Part shown: one piece after another, positions 6,271 to 13,111 of the stretch
How the letters are laid out: every line of letters starts with the position of its first letter
How positions within the stretch are numbered: the first letter of the stretch is position 1
NCBI GenBank assembly: GCA_900770875.1
Contig: CAAGLV010000059.1
Coordinates: forward strand, 1 to 14,260
DNA length: 14,260 nt
From: Flavobacteriales bacterium
Lineage (GTDB): Bacteria; Bacteroidota; Bacteroidia; Flavobacteriales; Weeksellaceae
Direction of reading: 5' to 3'
Position numbers and translations under genes: made by a program
The notes under the pieces: generated by a model
Told to the model about the DNA's origin: nothing
What the model saw: only the letters and a program-made list of their open reading frames with translations
The model's database searches: none

Positions 6271-9129
6271 ATGAACACAAACGACTTTTCTATTCGTCAC
6301 ATTGGAAATAATGCTGCACAAGCTGCAGAAATGCTTTCAGTGATCGGAAAAGATTCTATTGATTCTTTAGTAGAAGCTACTTTACCTCAAAACATCAAAT
6401 TAAAAAATAACTTAGAATTACCTGATGCTTTATCAGAATACGAAGCTATTAATCATTTAGCCGAATTAGCTTCTTTAAATAAAAAGGTAAAAAATTATTT
6501 AGGTTACGGATATTACGGAACTATTTTACCTGCACCAATCCAGCGTAATGTTTTAGAAAATGCAGGTTGGTATACAGCTTATACGCCTTACCAAGCAGAA
6601 ATTGCACAAGGTCGTTTAGAAGCTTTATTAAATTTCCAAACTGTTATTTCTGATTTAACAGGTTTACCAATCGCTAACGCTTCTTTATTAGACGAAGGTA
6701 CTGCGTGTGGCGAAGCAATGCATATGTTATTAGAATCTCGCTCTAGAGATCAAAAGAAAAATAACGTAAACAAATTTTTTGTTGCTGATAACTTATTCCC
6801 TCAATCAATCGGTGTTTTAAAAACTAAAGCTCACGGATTAGGAATCGAATTAGTTATTGGTAATTTTGAAACAATAGAAATTACAGAAGAATACTTCGGT
6901 GCTATTGTACAATACATTGGTAAAGGAGGACAAATCAATAACTATAAAACATTTGTAGAAAAAGCAAATGCTGCTGGCGTTAAAGTTGCTGTTGCTACAG
7001 ATTTATTAGCTTTAACTTTATTAACACCTCCGGGAGAATGGGGTGCTGATATTGTTGTTGGTACTTCGCAACGTTTTGGGATACCAATGGGATACGGTGG
7101 ACCACACGCTGCATTTATGTCGTGTACAGAAGATTACAAACGTGTAATACCAGGTCGTATCATCGGAGTTTCTCAGGATCGATTAGGAAACTATGCGTTA
7201 CGTATGGCTTTACAAACACGCGAGCAACACATTAAACGCGAAAAAGCTACATCTAACATTTGTACTGCACAAGTATTATTAGCTGTTATGGCTTCTTTTT
7301 ACGCAGTTTATCACGGAAAAGATGGCTTAAAATTTATCGCCAACGAAATTCATACAAAAGCAGGTATCTTACACGCTGGTTTAGCTAATTTAGGGTACAA
7401 ATTAACAAATACTGCTTTCTTTGATACAGTTCAAATCGAAGTTGAAAATACAGACGAAGTTGTTAAAATTTTTGCTGAAGAAGACATTAATGTAAATGGA
7501 TTCGAAAAAGGAAAAATTTCAATTACTATCGACGAAATGACTTCGGAAGAAGATATCTTCGAAATCTTAAGCGTTTTTGCTACAATTAAAAATACAGAAG
7601 ATGGTTTTGAGTTTGAAGTAGAAGAATCTTACTTACCAGCTGATTTAATCAGAACTTCTGATTTCTTAACTCATCCAAACTTTAATTTATACCATACAGA
7701 AACTGAATTAATGCGCTACATTAAACGTTTAGAGCGCAAAGATTTAGCTTTAAATCAATCGATGATTGCATTAGGTTCTTGTACAATGAAATTAAATGCT
7801 GCCACTGAATTATTACACATGTCTTGGGAACGTATGGGAAATGTACATCCATTTACACCTAAAGAACAAGTGGTAGGTTACCAAACATTAATTAAAAACT
7901 TAGAAGATTACTTAGCTGTAATTACAGGTTTTGATGCAACATCTTTACAACCAAATTCTGGTGCACAAGGAGAATATGCTGGATTAATGGTAATCCGTTC
8001 GTACTTCGAAGCAAAAGGTGAAGGACACCGTAATGTAGCGTTAATTCCGCAATCGGCACACGGAACAAATCCTGCTTCTGCTGCAATGGCCGGAATGCAA
8101 GTTGTTGTTGTTAAAAACTTAGAATCTGGTGAAACAGATTTAGAAGATTTAAAAGCAAAATGCGAGTTACACAAAGATAACTTAGCTGCTTTAATGATTA
8201 CTTACCCTTCTACTTACGGAGCTTTTGATAGCAATATTGAAGAAGTTACAACAATGATTCATGAGTTTGGAGGACAAGTTTATATGGACGGTGCAAACAT
8301 GAATGCTCAGGTTGGATTAACTTCTCCTGGAAATATTGGCGCAGACGTTTGTCACTTAAATTTACATAAAACATTTGCAATTCCTCACGGTGGTGGTGGA
8401 CCTGGTGTTGGACCAATTTGTGTTAAATCGCACTTAGCTCCATATTTAGGAACTTCTCCGATTATCGAAACTGGAGGAAAAGATGCTAACAACGTTTTTG
8501 CTGCTGCTCCTTACGGATCTGCATTTATTTTACCAATTTCTTATTCTTACATTTTAATGTTAGGTGCAGAAGGTTTAGTAAAAGCAACACAAGGTGCTAT
8601 CTTAAATGCAAATTACATGAAAGCTCGTTTAGAAGGACATTACGATATTCTTTACACAAATGCACAAAATGTAGTAGCACACGAATTTATTTTAGATTGT
8701 CGTCCATTCAAAAAAGTGGGAGTTGAAGTAACAGATATCGCAAAACGTTTAATCGATTACGGATTCCACGCACCAACGGTTTCTTTCCCAGTTGCTGGAA
8801 CATTAATGGTTGAGCCAACAGAATCTGAAACGAAAGCAGAATTAGATCGTTTTTGTGATGCATTAATCTCAATTCGTCAAGAAATTGACGAAGTTGCTAA
8901 CGGAGATTATCCAGCAGACAACAACGTTTTACATAACGCACCACACCCACAACATTTATTAACTGCTGATGAATGGGAATATCCTTATACTCGTTCTAAA
9001 GCTGCATTCCCATTAGAGTGGGTTCGCGAACGTAAATTCTTCGCAACGGTTGCTCGTATCGATGATGCTTACGGAGATCGTAATTTAATGTGTACTTGTG
9101 CACCAATCGAAGATTACATTAACGAATAA
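6271..9129 (+). CDS. gcvP: Glycine dehydrogenase (decarboxylating), P protein of the glycine cleavage system
   Basis: A 952-residue full-length P protein, close to the 957 residues of E. coli GcvP. This PLP enzyme decarboxylates glycine and passes the aminomethyl group to the lipoyl H protein (GcvH), feeding 5,10-methylene-THF production. The N-terminal half begins with the typical FSIRHIG (residues 6-12) and has YYGTILPAPIQRNVLENAGWYT-type sequence near 83-104. The C-terminal half holds the active site: LHKTFAIPHGGGGPGVGP, with Lys700 as the PLP Schiff-base lysine followed by the glycine-rich loop, and SAHGTNPASA around 593-602. Both halves are in one chain, unlike the split gcvPA/gcvPB form. 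gcvT and gcvH are not adjacent, so the complex is encoded at dispersed loci. Arginine codons are mostly CGT, suggesting strong expression. A terminator follows. Confidence 0.98.
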   Translation: MNTNDFSIRHIGNNAAQAAEMLSVIGKDSIDSLVEATLPQNIKLKNNLELPDALSEYEAINHLAELASLNKKVKNYLGYGYYGTILPAPIQRNVLENAGWYTAYTPYQAEIAQGRLEALLNFQTVISDLTGLPIANASLLDEGTACGEAMHMLLESRSRDQKKNNVNKFFVADNLFPQSIGVLKTKAHGLGIELVIGNFETIEITEEYFGAIVQYIGKGGQINNYKTFVEKANAAGVKVAVATDLLALTLLTPPGEWGADIVVGTSQRFGIPMGYGGPHAAFMSCTEDYKRVIPGRIIGVSQDRLGNYALRMALQTREQHIKREKATSNICTAQVLLAVMASFYAVYHGKDGLKFIANEIHTKAGILHAGLANLGYKLTNTAFFDTVQIEVENTDEVVKIFAEEDINVNGFEKGKISITIDEMTSEEDIFEILSVFATIKNTEDGFEFEVEESYLPADLIRTSDFLTHPNFNLYHTETELMRYIKRLERKDLALNQSMIALGSCTMKLNAATELLHMSWERMGNVHPFTPKEQVVGYQTLIKNLEDYLAVITGFDATSLQPNSGAQGEYAGLMVIRSYFEAKGEGHRNVALIPQSAHGTNPASAAMAGMQVVVVKNLESGETDLEDLKAKCELHKDNLAALMITYPSTYGAFDSNIEEVTTMIHEFGGQVYMDGANMNAQVGLTSPGNIGADVCHLNLHKTFAIPHGGGGPGVGPICVKSHLAPYLGTSPIIETGGKDANNVFAAAPYGSAFILPISYSYILMLGAEGLVKATQGAILNANYMKARLEGHYDILYTNAQNVVAHEFILDCRPFKKVGVEVTDIAKRLIDYGFHAPTVSFPVAGTLMVEPTESETKAELDRFCDALISIRQEIDEVANGDYPADNNVLHNAPHPQHLLTADEWEYPYTRSKAAFPLEWVRERKFFATVARIDDAYGDRNLMCTCAPIEDYINE

Positions 9130-9152
9130 TTATTATTCAAAATATAAATAAA

Positions 9153-9188
9153 AAAAGCCATCTTATTTAGATGGCTTTTCTTTTTTTT
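9153..9188 (+). terminator. Intrinsic terminator after gcvP
   Basis: Stem AAAAGCCATCT (9153-9163) with AGATGGCTTTT (9169-9179), loop TATTT, then C and a run of eight T's. It lies 23 bases after the gcvP stop, so aqpZ should have its own promoter, though I see no clear one in 9189-9254. Confidence 0.9.
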
Positions 9189-9254
9189 ATTAAAATATAG
9201 TATAATTAATTAAATATAAGTACATTAACATAATCTAAACTATATGAATTAATT

Positions 9255-9959
9255 ATGAGAAATTACGCAGCCGAATTTTTTGGCACATTTTGGTTAGTCT
9301 TTGGTGGATGTGGTAGCGCTATATTTGCTGCCGGTATTCCCGATTTAGGAATTGGATACACAGGTGTTTCCCTAGCCTTTGGTTTAACTGTTTTAACAAT
9401 GGCTTACGCAGTTGGACACATTTCTGGAGGACATTTTAACCCAGCTGTTTCTTTTGGTCTTTTTGCTGGTGGTAAATTCGAAGGTAAAGAATTACTTCCG
9501 TACATTATTGCACAAGTTGTTGGCGCAATTGCTGCTGCAGGTGTATTATACGTAATTGCATCGGGTAATGCCAATTTTGCAATAGATAATACAAAAGCTG
9601 GTGCTTTTGCAGCTAATGGTTACGGCAATTTATCGCCCCACGGTTACTCGGCAATGGCCGGATTTTTATCCGAAGTTGTGCTAACAGCCTTTTTCTTAAT
9701 CGTAATTTTAGGCGCTACAGACAAATTTGCAAACGGTAAATTTGCTGGCATTGCAATTGGTTTAGCATTAACGCTAATCCATTTAATTTCGATTCCAATT
9801 ACTAATACATCCGTAAATCCAGCTCGTTCTACATCGCAAGCTATTTTTGCTGGTGGAGAATACATTACACAATTATGGTTCTTTTGGGTTGGTCCTATTT
9901 TAGGAGCTGTAATTGGTGGATTTATTTATAAATTTTTACTTCAGAAATCTGAAGCATAA
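9255..9959 (+). CDS. aqpZ: Aquaporin Z
   Basis: A 234-residue major intrinsic protein, the usual length for AqpZ (E. coli 231), with six hydrophobic helices and two re-entrant NPA loops. The first is [10 protein letters not shown] with Asn62-Pro63-Ala64, the second is TSVNPARST with Asn188-Pro189-Ala190. The selectivity-filter residues expected of a water-specific channel are present: Phe42 (SLAFG), His176 (LIHLIS), Thr185 and Arg191. Lack of the glycerol-channel aspartate after the second NPA (NPARS, not NPARD) further supports a water channel over GlpF. The C-terminal [20 protein letters not shown] is very similar to E. coli AqpZ. The protein sits in the inner membrane and allows fast osmotic water flow. 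The gene is single, between the gcvP terminator and its own bidirectional terminator. Confidence 0.97.
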   Translation: MRNYAAEFFGTFWLVFGGCGSAIFAAGIPDLGIGYTGVSLAFGLTVLTMAYAVGHISGGHFNPAVSFGLFAGGKFEGKELLPYIIAQVVGAIAAAGVLYVIASGNANFAIDNTKAGAFAANGYGNLSPHGYSAMAGFLSEVVLTAFFLIVILGATDKFANGKFAGIAIGLALTLIHLISIPITNTSVNPARSTSQAIFAGGEYITQLWFFWVGPILGAVIGGFIYKFLLQKSEA

Positions 9960-9960
9960 C

Positions 9961-9992
9961 AAAAAAGCTCGATGTAAAAATCGAGCTTTTTT
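9961..9992. terminator. Bidirectional terminator between aqpZ and the HAAS-like gene
   Basis: A 13-bp perfect stem, AAAAAAGCTCGAT (9961-9973) with ATCGAGCTTTTTT (9980-9992), loop GTAAAA. It starts two bases after the aqpZ stop and overlaps the first two bases of the convergent gene's stop codon (9991-9993). Flanking A/T runs allow function in both directions. Confidence 0.92.
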
Positions 9993-10692
9993 ATTCTTTT
10001 AATAATTTATATTCCGGATACATTTCTTCTAAAATTTCTTCAGAATGGTTTGGTAAAAAATAACATGAAACGTATAATAATAAAAAACTAATTGGTAGAA
10101 TTATTGTAAAAACAATGTTTAAATAGAAAAAACTAAAATTTAGATGTAAAAGAGATTGTATTCCTAGGTTTAAAAATCCTGATATAGCTGAAAGAGAAAA
10201 TAAATTTTTATAGATCATTTCTGTTAAAACAAATTTTCTCCCCATTTCTTTTACTTTATTTTTAAACATTAATTGTAATCGAAAAAATTGAAATATTGCC
10301 AAAGAATAAAACAATATAATTCCTACGATAAATGTAATTTTTGCATCAATCAAAGTAAATATAAAATAGACTATTGCAGATAAAACTAATATCCCGATAT
10401 ATTCTTTTCTTTTAAGATGTTGTACTACTATTTTCTTTAAAAACTTATTATACTTCTTTTGCAATTCTATTTTTCTTTTATCCACAATGTCCGAAAAGCC
10501 AAATATCCCAAATTTTTTAAATTCTGTATTTAAGGCATCTTCAAAAGAAATAGATTCATCATTTTCCCATTGCTTTTCAATTCCACAAGCTAAATGATCA
10601 ACCAATTCCAGTTGTAGATCATAATACTCAACATAGTGTTTTTGTGTAAATTGAAATAAACAATTAATTTGTTCTAGTGTTAATTTTTTCAT
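9991..10692 (-). CDS. HAAS-like N-terminal domain membrane protein, PadR partner
   Basis: A 233-residue protein with a soluble N-terminus and about four hydrophobic segments (roughly 98-116, 119-138, 163-182 and 188-212). The N-terminal region YYDLQLELVDHLACGIE (23-39), followed by an acidic SISFEDALNTEFKKFG (47-62), resembles the HAAS-type helical domain found in membrane proteins encoded next to PadR regulators, where the 'EhxDHl' helix and the 'xxxAhxxxxxxfG' helix recur. The gene begins two bases after the padR stop, so the two are surely co-transcribed and probably translationally coupled. By analogy it may signal membrane state or oppose the repressor; its biochemical function is unknown. 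The N-terminal comparison is by pattern, so the domain name is tentative while the PadR-partner role is better supported. Confidence 0.65.
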   Translation of the reverse strand: MKKLTLEQINCLFQFTQKHYVEYYDLQLELVDHLACGIEKQWENDESISFEDALNTEFKKFGIFGFSDIVDKRKIELQKKYNKFLKKIVVQHLKRKEYIGILVLSAIVYFIFTLIDAKITFIVGIILFYSLAIFQFFRLQLMFKNKVKEMGRKFVLTEMIYKNLFSLSAISGFLNLGIQSLLHLNFSFFYLNIVFTIILPISFLLLYVSCYFLPNHSEEILEEMYPEYKLLKE

Positions 10693-10694
10693 AT

Positions 10695-11027
10695 TTAAAT
10701 TGTTTTTGGCTGTAAAATCTGCTGAATTTGCTGAATTGTTTCATTTAAAAGTTGAAGTCGATTAACTGCTTCTTTTTTACCATTTTCAGTCAATTTATAA
10801 TATTTTCTAATTCTTCCATCTACTTTTAAAGCTTCTACTTCTATAACATTTTCGGTTTCTAACTTATGCAAAATTGGATATAATGCGCCTTCTTTAATTT
10901 CAAATTCGTTGTTGGTTATTTGTTTAATTTTCTGAATAATTTCGTAACCATACATTTTATCGTTTTCTTGCAATAATTTTAAAACAATTGGTTGTAATGT
11001 TCCTTTATAAAATTGTACATCGATCAT
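10695..11027 (-). CDS. PadR-family transcriptional regulator
   Basis: A 110-residue winged-helix repressor, the normal size for short PadR (subfamily-2-like) proteins. The PadR core is clear: MYGYEIIQKIKQ (25-36), EGALYPILHKLE (46-57), the wing GRIRKYYKLTENG (71-83), and a C-terminal dimerisation helix (about 84-105). I start at the ATG at 11027 (MIDVQFYKGTLQ, the usual family beginning). A farther ATG at 11078 would add a hydrophobic 17-residue extension that is translated from terminator and promoter sequence. PadR proteins usually repress their own operon and release it on ligand binding. The HAAS-like gene follows after two bases, forming a two-gene operon. The ligand and other targets are unknown. 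Confidence 0.92.
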   Translation of the reverse strand: MIDVQFYKGTLQPIVLKLLQENDKMYGYEIIQKIKQITNNEFEIKEGALYPILHKLETENVIEVEALKVDGRIRKYYKLTENGKKEAVNRLQLLNETIQQIQQILQPKTI

Positions 11028-11050
11028 ATACCTAAGATTCTTATGTAATG

Positions 11051-11079
11051 CTAAAATAAACAAAAAAAGATAATCCAAA
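11051..11079 (-). promoter_or_regulatory. Candidate padR promoter overlapping the upstream terminator
   Basis: On the minus strand TTTG (11079-11076) is followed after 17 bases by TATTTTAG (11058-11051), which differs from the TAnnTTTG -7 consensus at one of six fixed bases. The -7 box lies 23 bases before the padR ATG. The -33 part lies inside the loop of the terminator at 11062-11098. The spacing is two bases shorter than the Bacteroides ideal. Confidence 0.45.
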
Positions 11080-11098
11080 TTATGAATTACCTTTTTTT
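11062..11098 (-). terminator. Intrinsic terminator after the small membrane protein gene
   Basis: On the minus strand AAAAAAAGGTAAT (11098-11086) pairs with ATTATCTTTTTTT (11074-11062) over 13 positions, one a G-U pair, around an 11-base loop; a T-rich tail (GTTTATTTT) follows. On the plus strand the G-U becomes A-C, so it is better in the minus direction. It ends the M28/small-protein transcript eight bases past the stop. Confidence 0.75.
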
Positions 11099-11105
11099 TA
11101 TATTA

Positions 11106-11327
11106 TTAACTAATTTTCTGTTCTTTACGCATCAAATAATTGCGCGTTAAACGTGTTAGCAAATAAGCTATAGCCAAATAAAATTTCTTTGCATAAATCA
11201 ATTCCATTCCTGCTATAGGATAAAATTTTTCTGAAACAATGATTAAAAGTAAACTTATTATTAAAACTATACTAATCGAATGTAATGTTTTGATCATCTT
11301 AATTATTTGTTCAATTAGTTGCTTCAA
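11106..11327 (-). CDS. Small membrane protein of unknown function
   Basis: A 73-residue protein that I do not recognise. It has one strong hydrophobic segment (about residues 17-32, ISIVLIISLLLIIVSE) and a second, weaker one around 46-60 (KKFYLAIAYLLTRL), and ends with a basic tail (RNYLMRKEQK), consistent with a two-pass inner-membrane protein having both ends in the cytoplasm. It starts 27 bases after the M28 peptidase stop on the same strand and is followed by a terminator, so it is probably the last gene of that transcript. The perfect short dyad AATTGT-T-ACAATT (11334-11346) lies between the two genes. Its reality is supported by position between neighbours and by its membrane-like composition, not by a family match. 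Confidence 0.6.
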   Translation of the reverse strand: MKQLIEQIIKMIKTLHSISIVLIISLLLIIVSEKFYPIAGMELIYAKKFYLAIAYLLTRLTRNYLMRKEQKIS

Positions 11328-11354
11328 TAAAAAAATTGTTACAATTAAAAATCA

Positions 11355-12269
11355 TTATTTCGCATTATAAATAGGTTTTATATTTTTCTTCATCATTTTA
11401 TTTGTTGCTCTTCCTAATCCTTTTGTGATTTTTGAAAGATTATCCATATCAATTAAATCAAATTCGTCGTTTACTTGATGATAATGCTTTTGATTTTCCA
11501 TATCGACAGTCGATAACGAATGCGACACAATCCCTTTATTTACAAAATGGACATTATCCGATCGCATAAATAAATTTTGACTTAAATACGGATCTGCTAC
11601 AACACCAAAAGACGAACACGAATTTTTATTTAATAAATCCATTAAATCTGATCGATTACTTCCTGTTATATACACTTTCCCCTTTCCAAAAGCCGAAGGA
11701 GTTCCTAACATCTCAAGATTATACATTACCTCTATTTTAGGTAAATACGACTGAAATCCTTCGTTTTCTACTAATTTTCCCGATCCTACTAAACCAACTT
11801 CTTCGGCATCAAACGCCATAAACATCATTGTTTTATTGGTCTTTTTATTCTTATAATAATCTGCTAAAGCCATTACTGCAGATGTTCCACTAGCATTATC
11901 ATCGGCACCATTAAATATTTTATCTTCCCCTTTTGCATTCGTCCCGATATGATCGTAATGTGCGCCAAAAGCGATTATTTCTTCCGATTTACCTTCCTTT
12001 ATTCCACAAACGTTGTATCCGTTTTTACCTTTATATTCGAACGGAATTAACAACGAATTACCAACGCAAGGTTTTAATCCACTTTCTTCCATTTGTTTTG
12101 CGATATATTCGGCCGCTTTAGTTCCGCCAATCGTTCCAAATTTCCGACCTTGCATTTCGTCCGAAGCTAATGTTTTTATATATTCTATTTGTTTATTTTT
12201 AGCATATTGTGCATTTCCGAAAATGCTTATCAATCCTATAAAAATTACGCAATTTATTCTTTTCATCAT
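11355..12269 (-). CDS. Secreted M28-family zinc aminopeptidase
   Basis: A 304-residue exported metallopeptidase. Residues 1-20 form a signal peptide ending in GNA before Gln21. The M28 di-zinc centre can be followed: GAHYDH with His104 (and Asp106), NGADDNASG with Asp123/Asp124 as bridging ligand, DAEEVG with Glu156 (general base) and Glu157 (ligand), NLEMLG with Glu186, and KHYHQVND with His262/His264. At Glu186 most M28 enzymes have Asp ('NxDMxG'), an unusual but metal-compatible change. The N-terminal segment IKTLASDEMQGRKFGTIGG is typical of Bacteroidota M28 enzymes acting in the periplasm or outside. It probably removes N-terminal residues from peptides; specificity is not predictable. 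A small membrane protein gene follows in the same likely operon. Confidence 0.93.
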   Translation of the reverse strand: MMKRINCVIFIGLISIFGNAQYAKNKQIEYIKTLASDEMQGRKFGTIGGTKAAEYIAKQMEESGLKPCVGNSLLIPFEYKGKNGYNVCGIKEGKSEEIIAFGAHYDHIGTNAKGEDKIFNGADDNASGTSAVMALADYYKNKKTNKTMMFMAFDAEEVGLVGSGKLVENEGFQSYLPKIEVMYNLEMLGTPSAFGKGKVYITGSNRSDLMDLLNKNSCSSFGVVADPYLSQNLFMRSDNVHFVNKGIVSHSLSTVDMENQKHYHQVNDEFDLIDMDNLSKITKGLGRATNKMMKKNIKPIYNAK

Positions 12270-12296
12270 TATCTATTTACAGATATTGAATATATT

Positions 12297-12326
12297 AAAA
12301 AAAGCCCACGATAACGAAGGCTTTTA
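12297..12326 (-). terminator. Terminator after the fatty acid hydroxylase gene
   Basis: On the minus strand AAAAGCC (12325... 12319 complement) pairs with GGCTTTT (12306-12300), with further CG pairing inside the 12-base interior, followed by a run of seven T's (12303-12297). The 5' arm overlaps the hydroxylase stop codon at 12324-12326. It separates the hydroxylase from the M28 operon. Confidence 0.75.
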
Positions 12327-12992
12327 TTTATTTTTATCAAACATTAATTCTTTAACTTTTGCTTTATCTTCTTTTTCGATTCTTAGGTTAAACATGGTTC
12401 CAAAAATTCGATCCCAAAAAGTATTCGAAACGCCAAATCCTAATTCTTCGTTTTTGTAATGATGCAGATGATGATTACGCCATAAAGGTTTCATAAATTT
12501 AAATGGAGGTGCAATGGCATGTATTAAATAATGCATCGAAGCATAAAGTAAATAACCAATCATAAATCCCGGAAAAAAACCAAAAACGTATTTTCCTAAA
12601 ATTAAATATTGTACACCAAAAATAATCGAAGCTAATAATAAACTTGGCACTGGTGGCATAAATAAACGTTGTTTATCGCGAGGATAATGGTGATGATTAC
12701 CATGAAAAATGTAAACTACTTTTTTTAGTTTTGGATTTGTTGTTGTCCAATGAAAAAAGTAACGATGTGCAAAATATTCGAACAACGTCCAAAACAACAT
12801 TGCTCCAACAAATAAAGCGACTAATTGAGCTGTTTTTAATTGATAATGCGAATATCCATAATATAAAATTCCACTTAATATTGGGATATACATTCCCCAA
12901 ATAATGGCAGGATGTCCTTTAGTTAGCATTTCTAGATAAGGATTCTCGAAAAGCTTTGCTTGTCCTTTGTTATGGATTTTATCAAATTTCAT
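12324..12992 (-). CDS. FA2H/Scs7-like fatty acid hydroxylase (membrane di-iron)
   Basis: A 222-residue integral membrane protein of the fatty acid hydroxylase superfamily. The histidine clusters binding the two irons are HRYFFH (His76, His81), HGNHHH (His97, His100, His101), HYLIH (His154, His158) and HHLHH (His174, His177, His178). Around them YPRDKQRLFMPPVPS (103-117) and GFGVSNTFWDRIFGT (about 184-198) match, by memory, FA2H, whose equivalents are 'DxxRLVxPPVPAS' and 'GFGxSxxxWDxxFxT'. This points to 2-hydroxylation of acyl chains rather than to sterol desaturation or carotenoid hydroxylation. Several Bacteroidota make sphingolipids, so a 2-hydroxy acyl ceramide-type lipid is a plausible product; this is inference. 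It lacks the cytochrome b5 domain of eukaryotic FA2H. It is a single gene with its own promoter candidate and terminator. Confidence 0.88.
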   Translation of the reverse strand: MKFDKIHNKGQAKLFENPYLEMLTKGHPAIIWGMYIPILSGILYYGYSHYQLKTAQLVALFVGAMLFWTLFEYFAHRYFFHWTTTNPKLKKVVYIFHGNHHHYPRDKQRLFMPPVPSLLLASIIFGVQYLILGKYVFGFFPGFMIGYLLYASMHYLIHAIAPPFKFMKPLWRNHHLHHYKNEELGFGVSNTFWDRIFGTMFNLRIEKEDKAKVKELMFDKNK

Positions 12993-13013
12993 TTCATTTA
13001 GGATTAGTTGTCT

Positions 13014-13044
13014 TAAAATTAATCAATTAGAATAAATATCCAAA
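13014..13044 (-). promoter_or_regulatory. Promoter of the fatty acid hydroxylase gene
   Basis: On the minus strand TTTG (13044-13041), exactly 19 bases, then TAATTTTA (13021-13014). This matches the Bacteroidota arrangement TTTG-N19-TAnnTTTG with only the last base different. The -7 box is 21 bases before the ATG at 12992. It is the best promoter match in the window. Confidence 0.6.
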
Positions 13045-13055
13045 CTTTATTACAT

Positions 13056-13086
13056 AAAAAAACTCCGAGTAATTAACTCGGAGTTT
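13056..13086 (-). terminator. Intrinsic terminator after citrate synthase
   Basis: An 11-bp perfect stem, AAACTCCGAGT (13086 downward on the minus strand) with ACTCGGAGTTT (ending at 13060), loop of five bases, followed by a T-run to 13056. It lies 25 bases after the citrate synthase stop and just upstream of the hydroxylase promoter, keeping the two units apart. Confidence 0.92.
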
Positions 13087-13111
13087 AAATTTTATATGTC
13101 GTAAATGGTGA

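Noticed and set aside
11028..11078. A 17-codon N-terminal extension of PadR from an ATG at 11078
   Set aside because: The extension is translated from terminator and promoter sequence, and the shorter start gives the standard PadR beginning.
12013..12459. A 148-codon open frame on the plus strand
   Set aside because: It lies opposite the M28 peptidase and hydroxylase genes, crosses their terminator, and its translation has no domain-like character; the two minus-strand genes explain the region.
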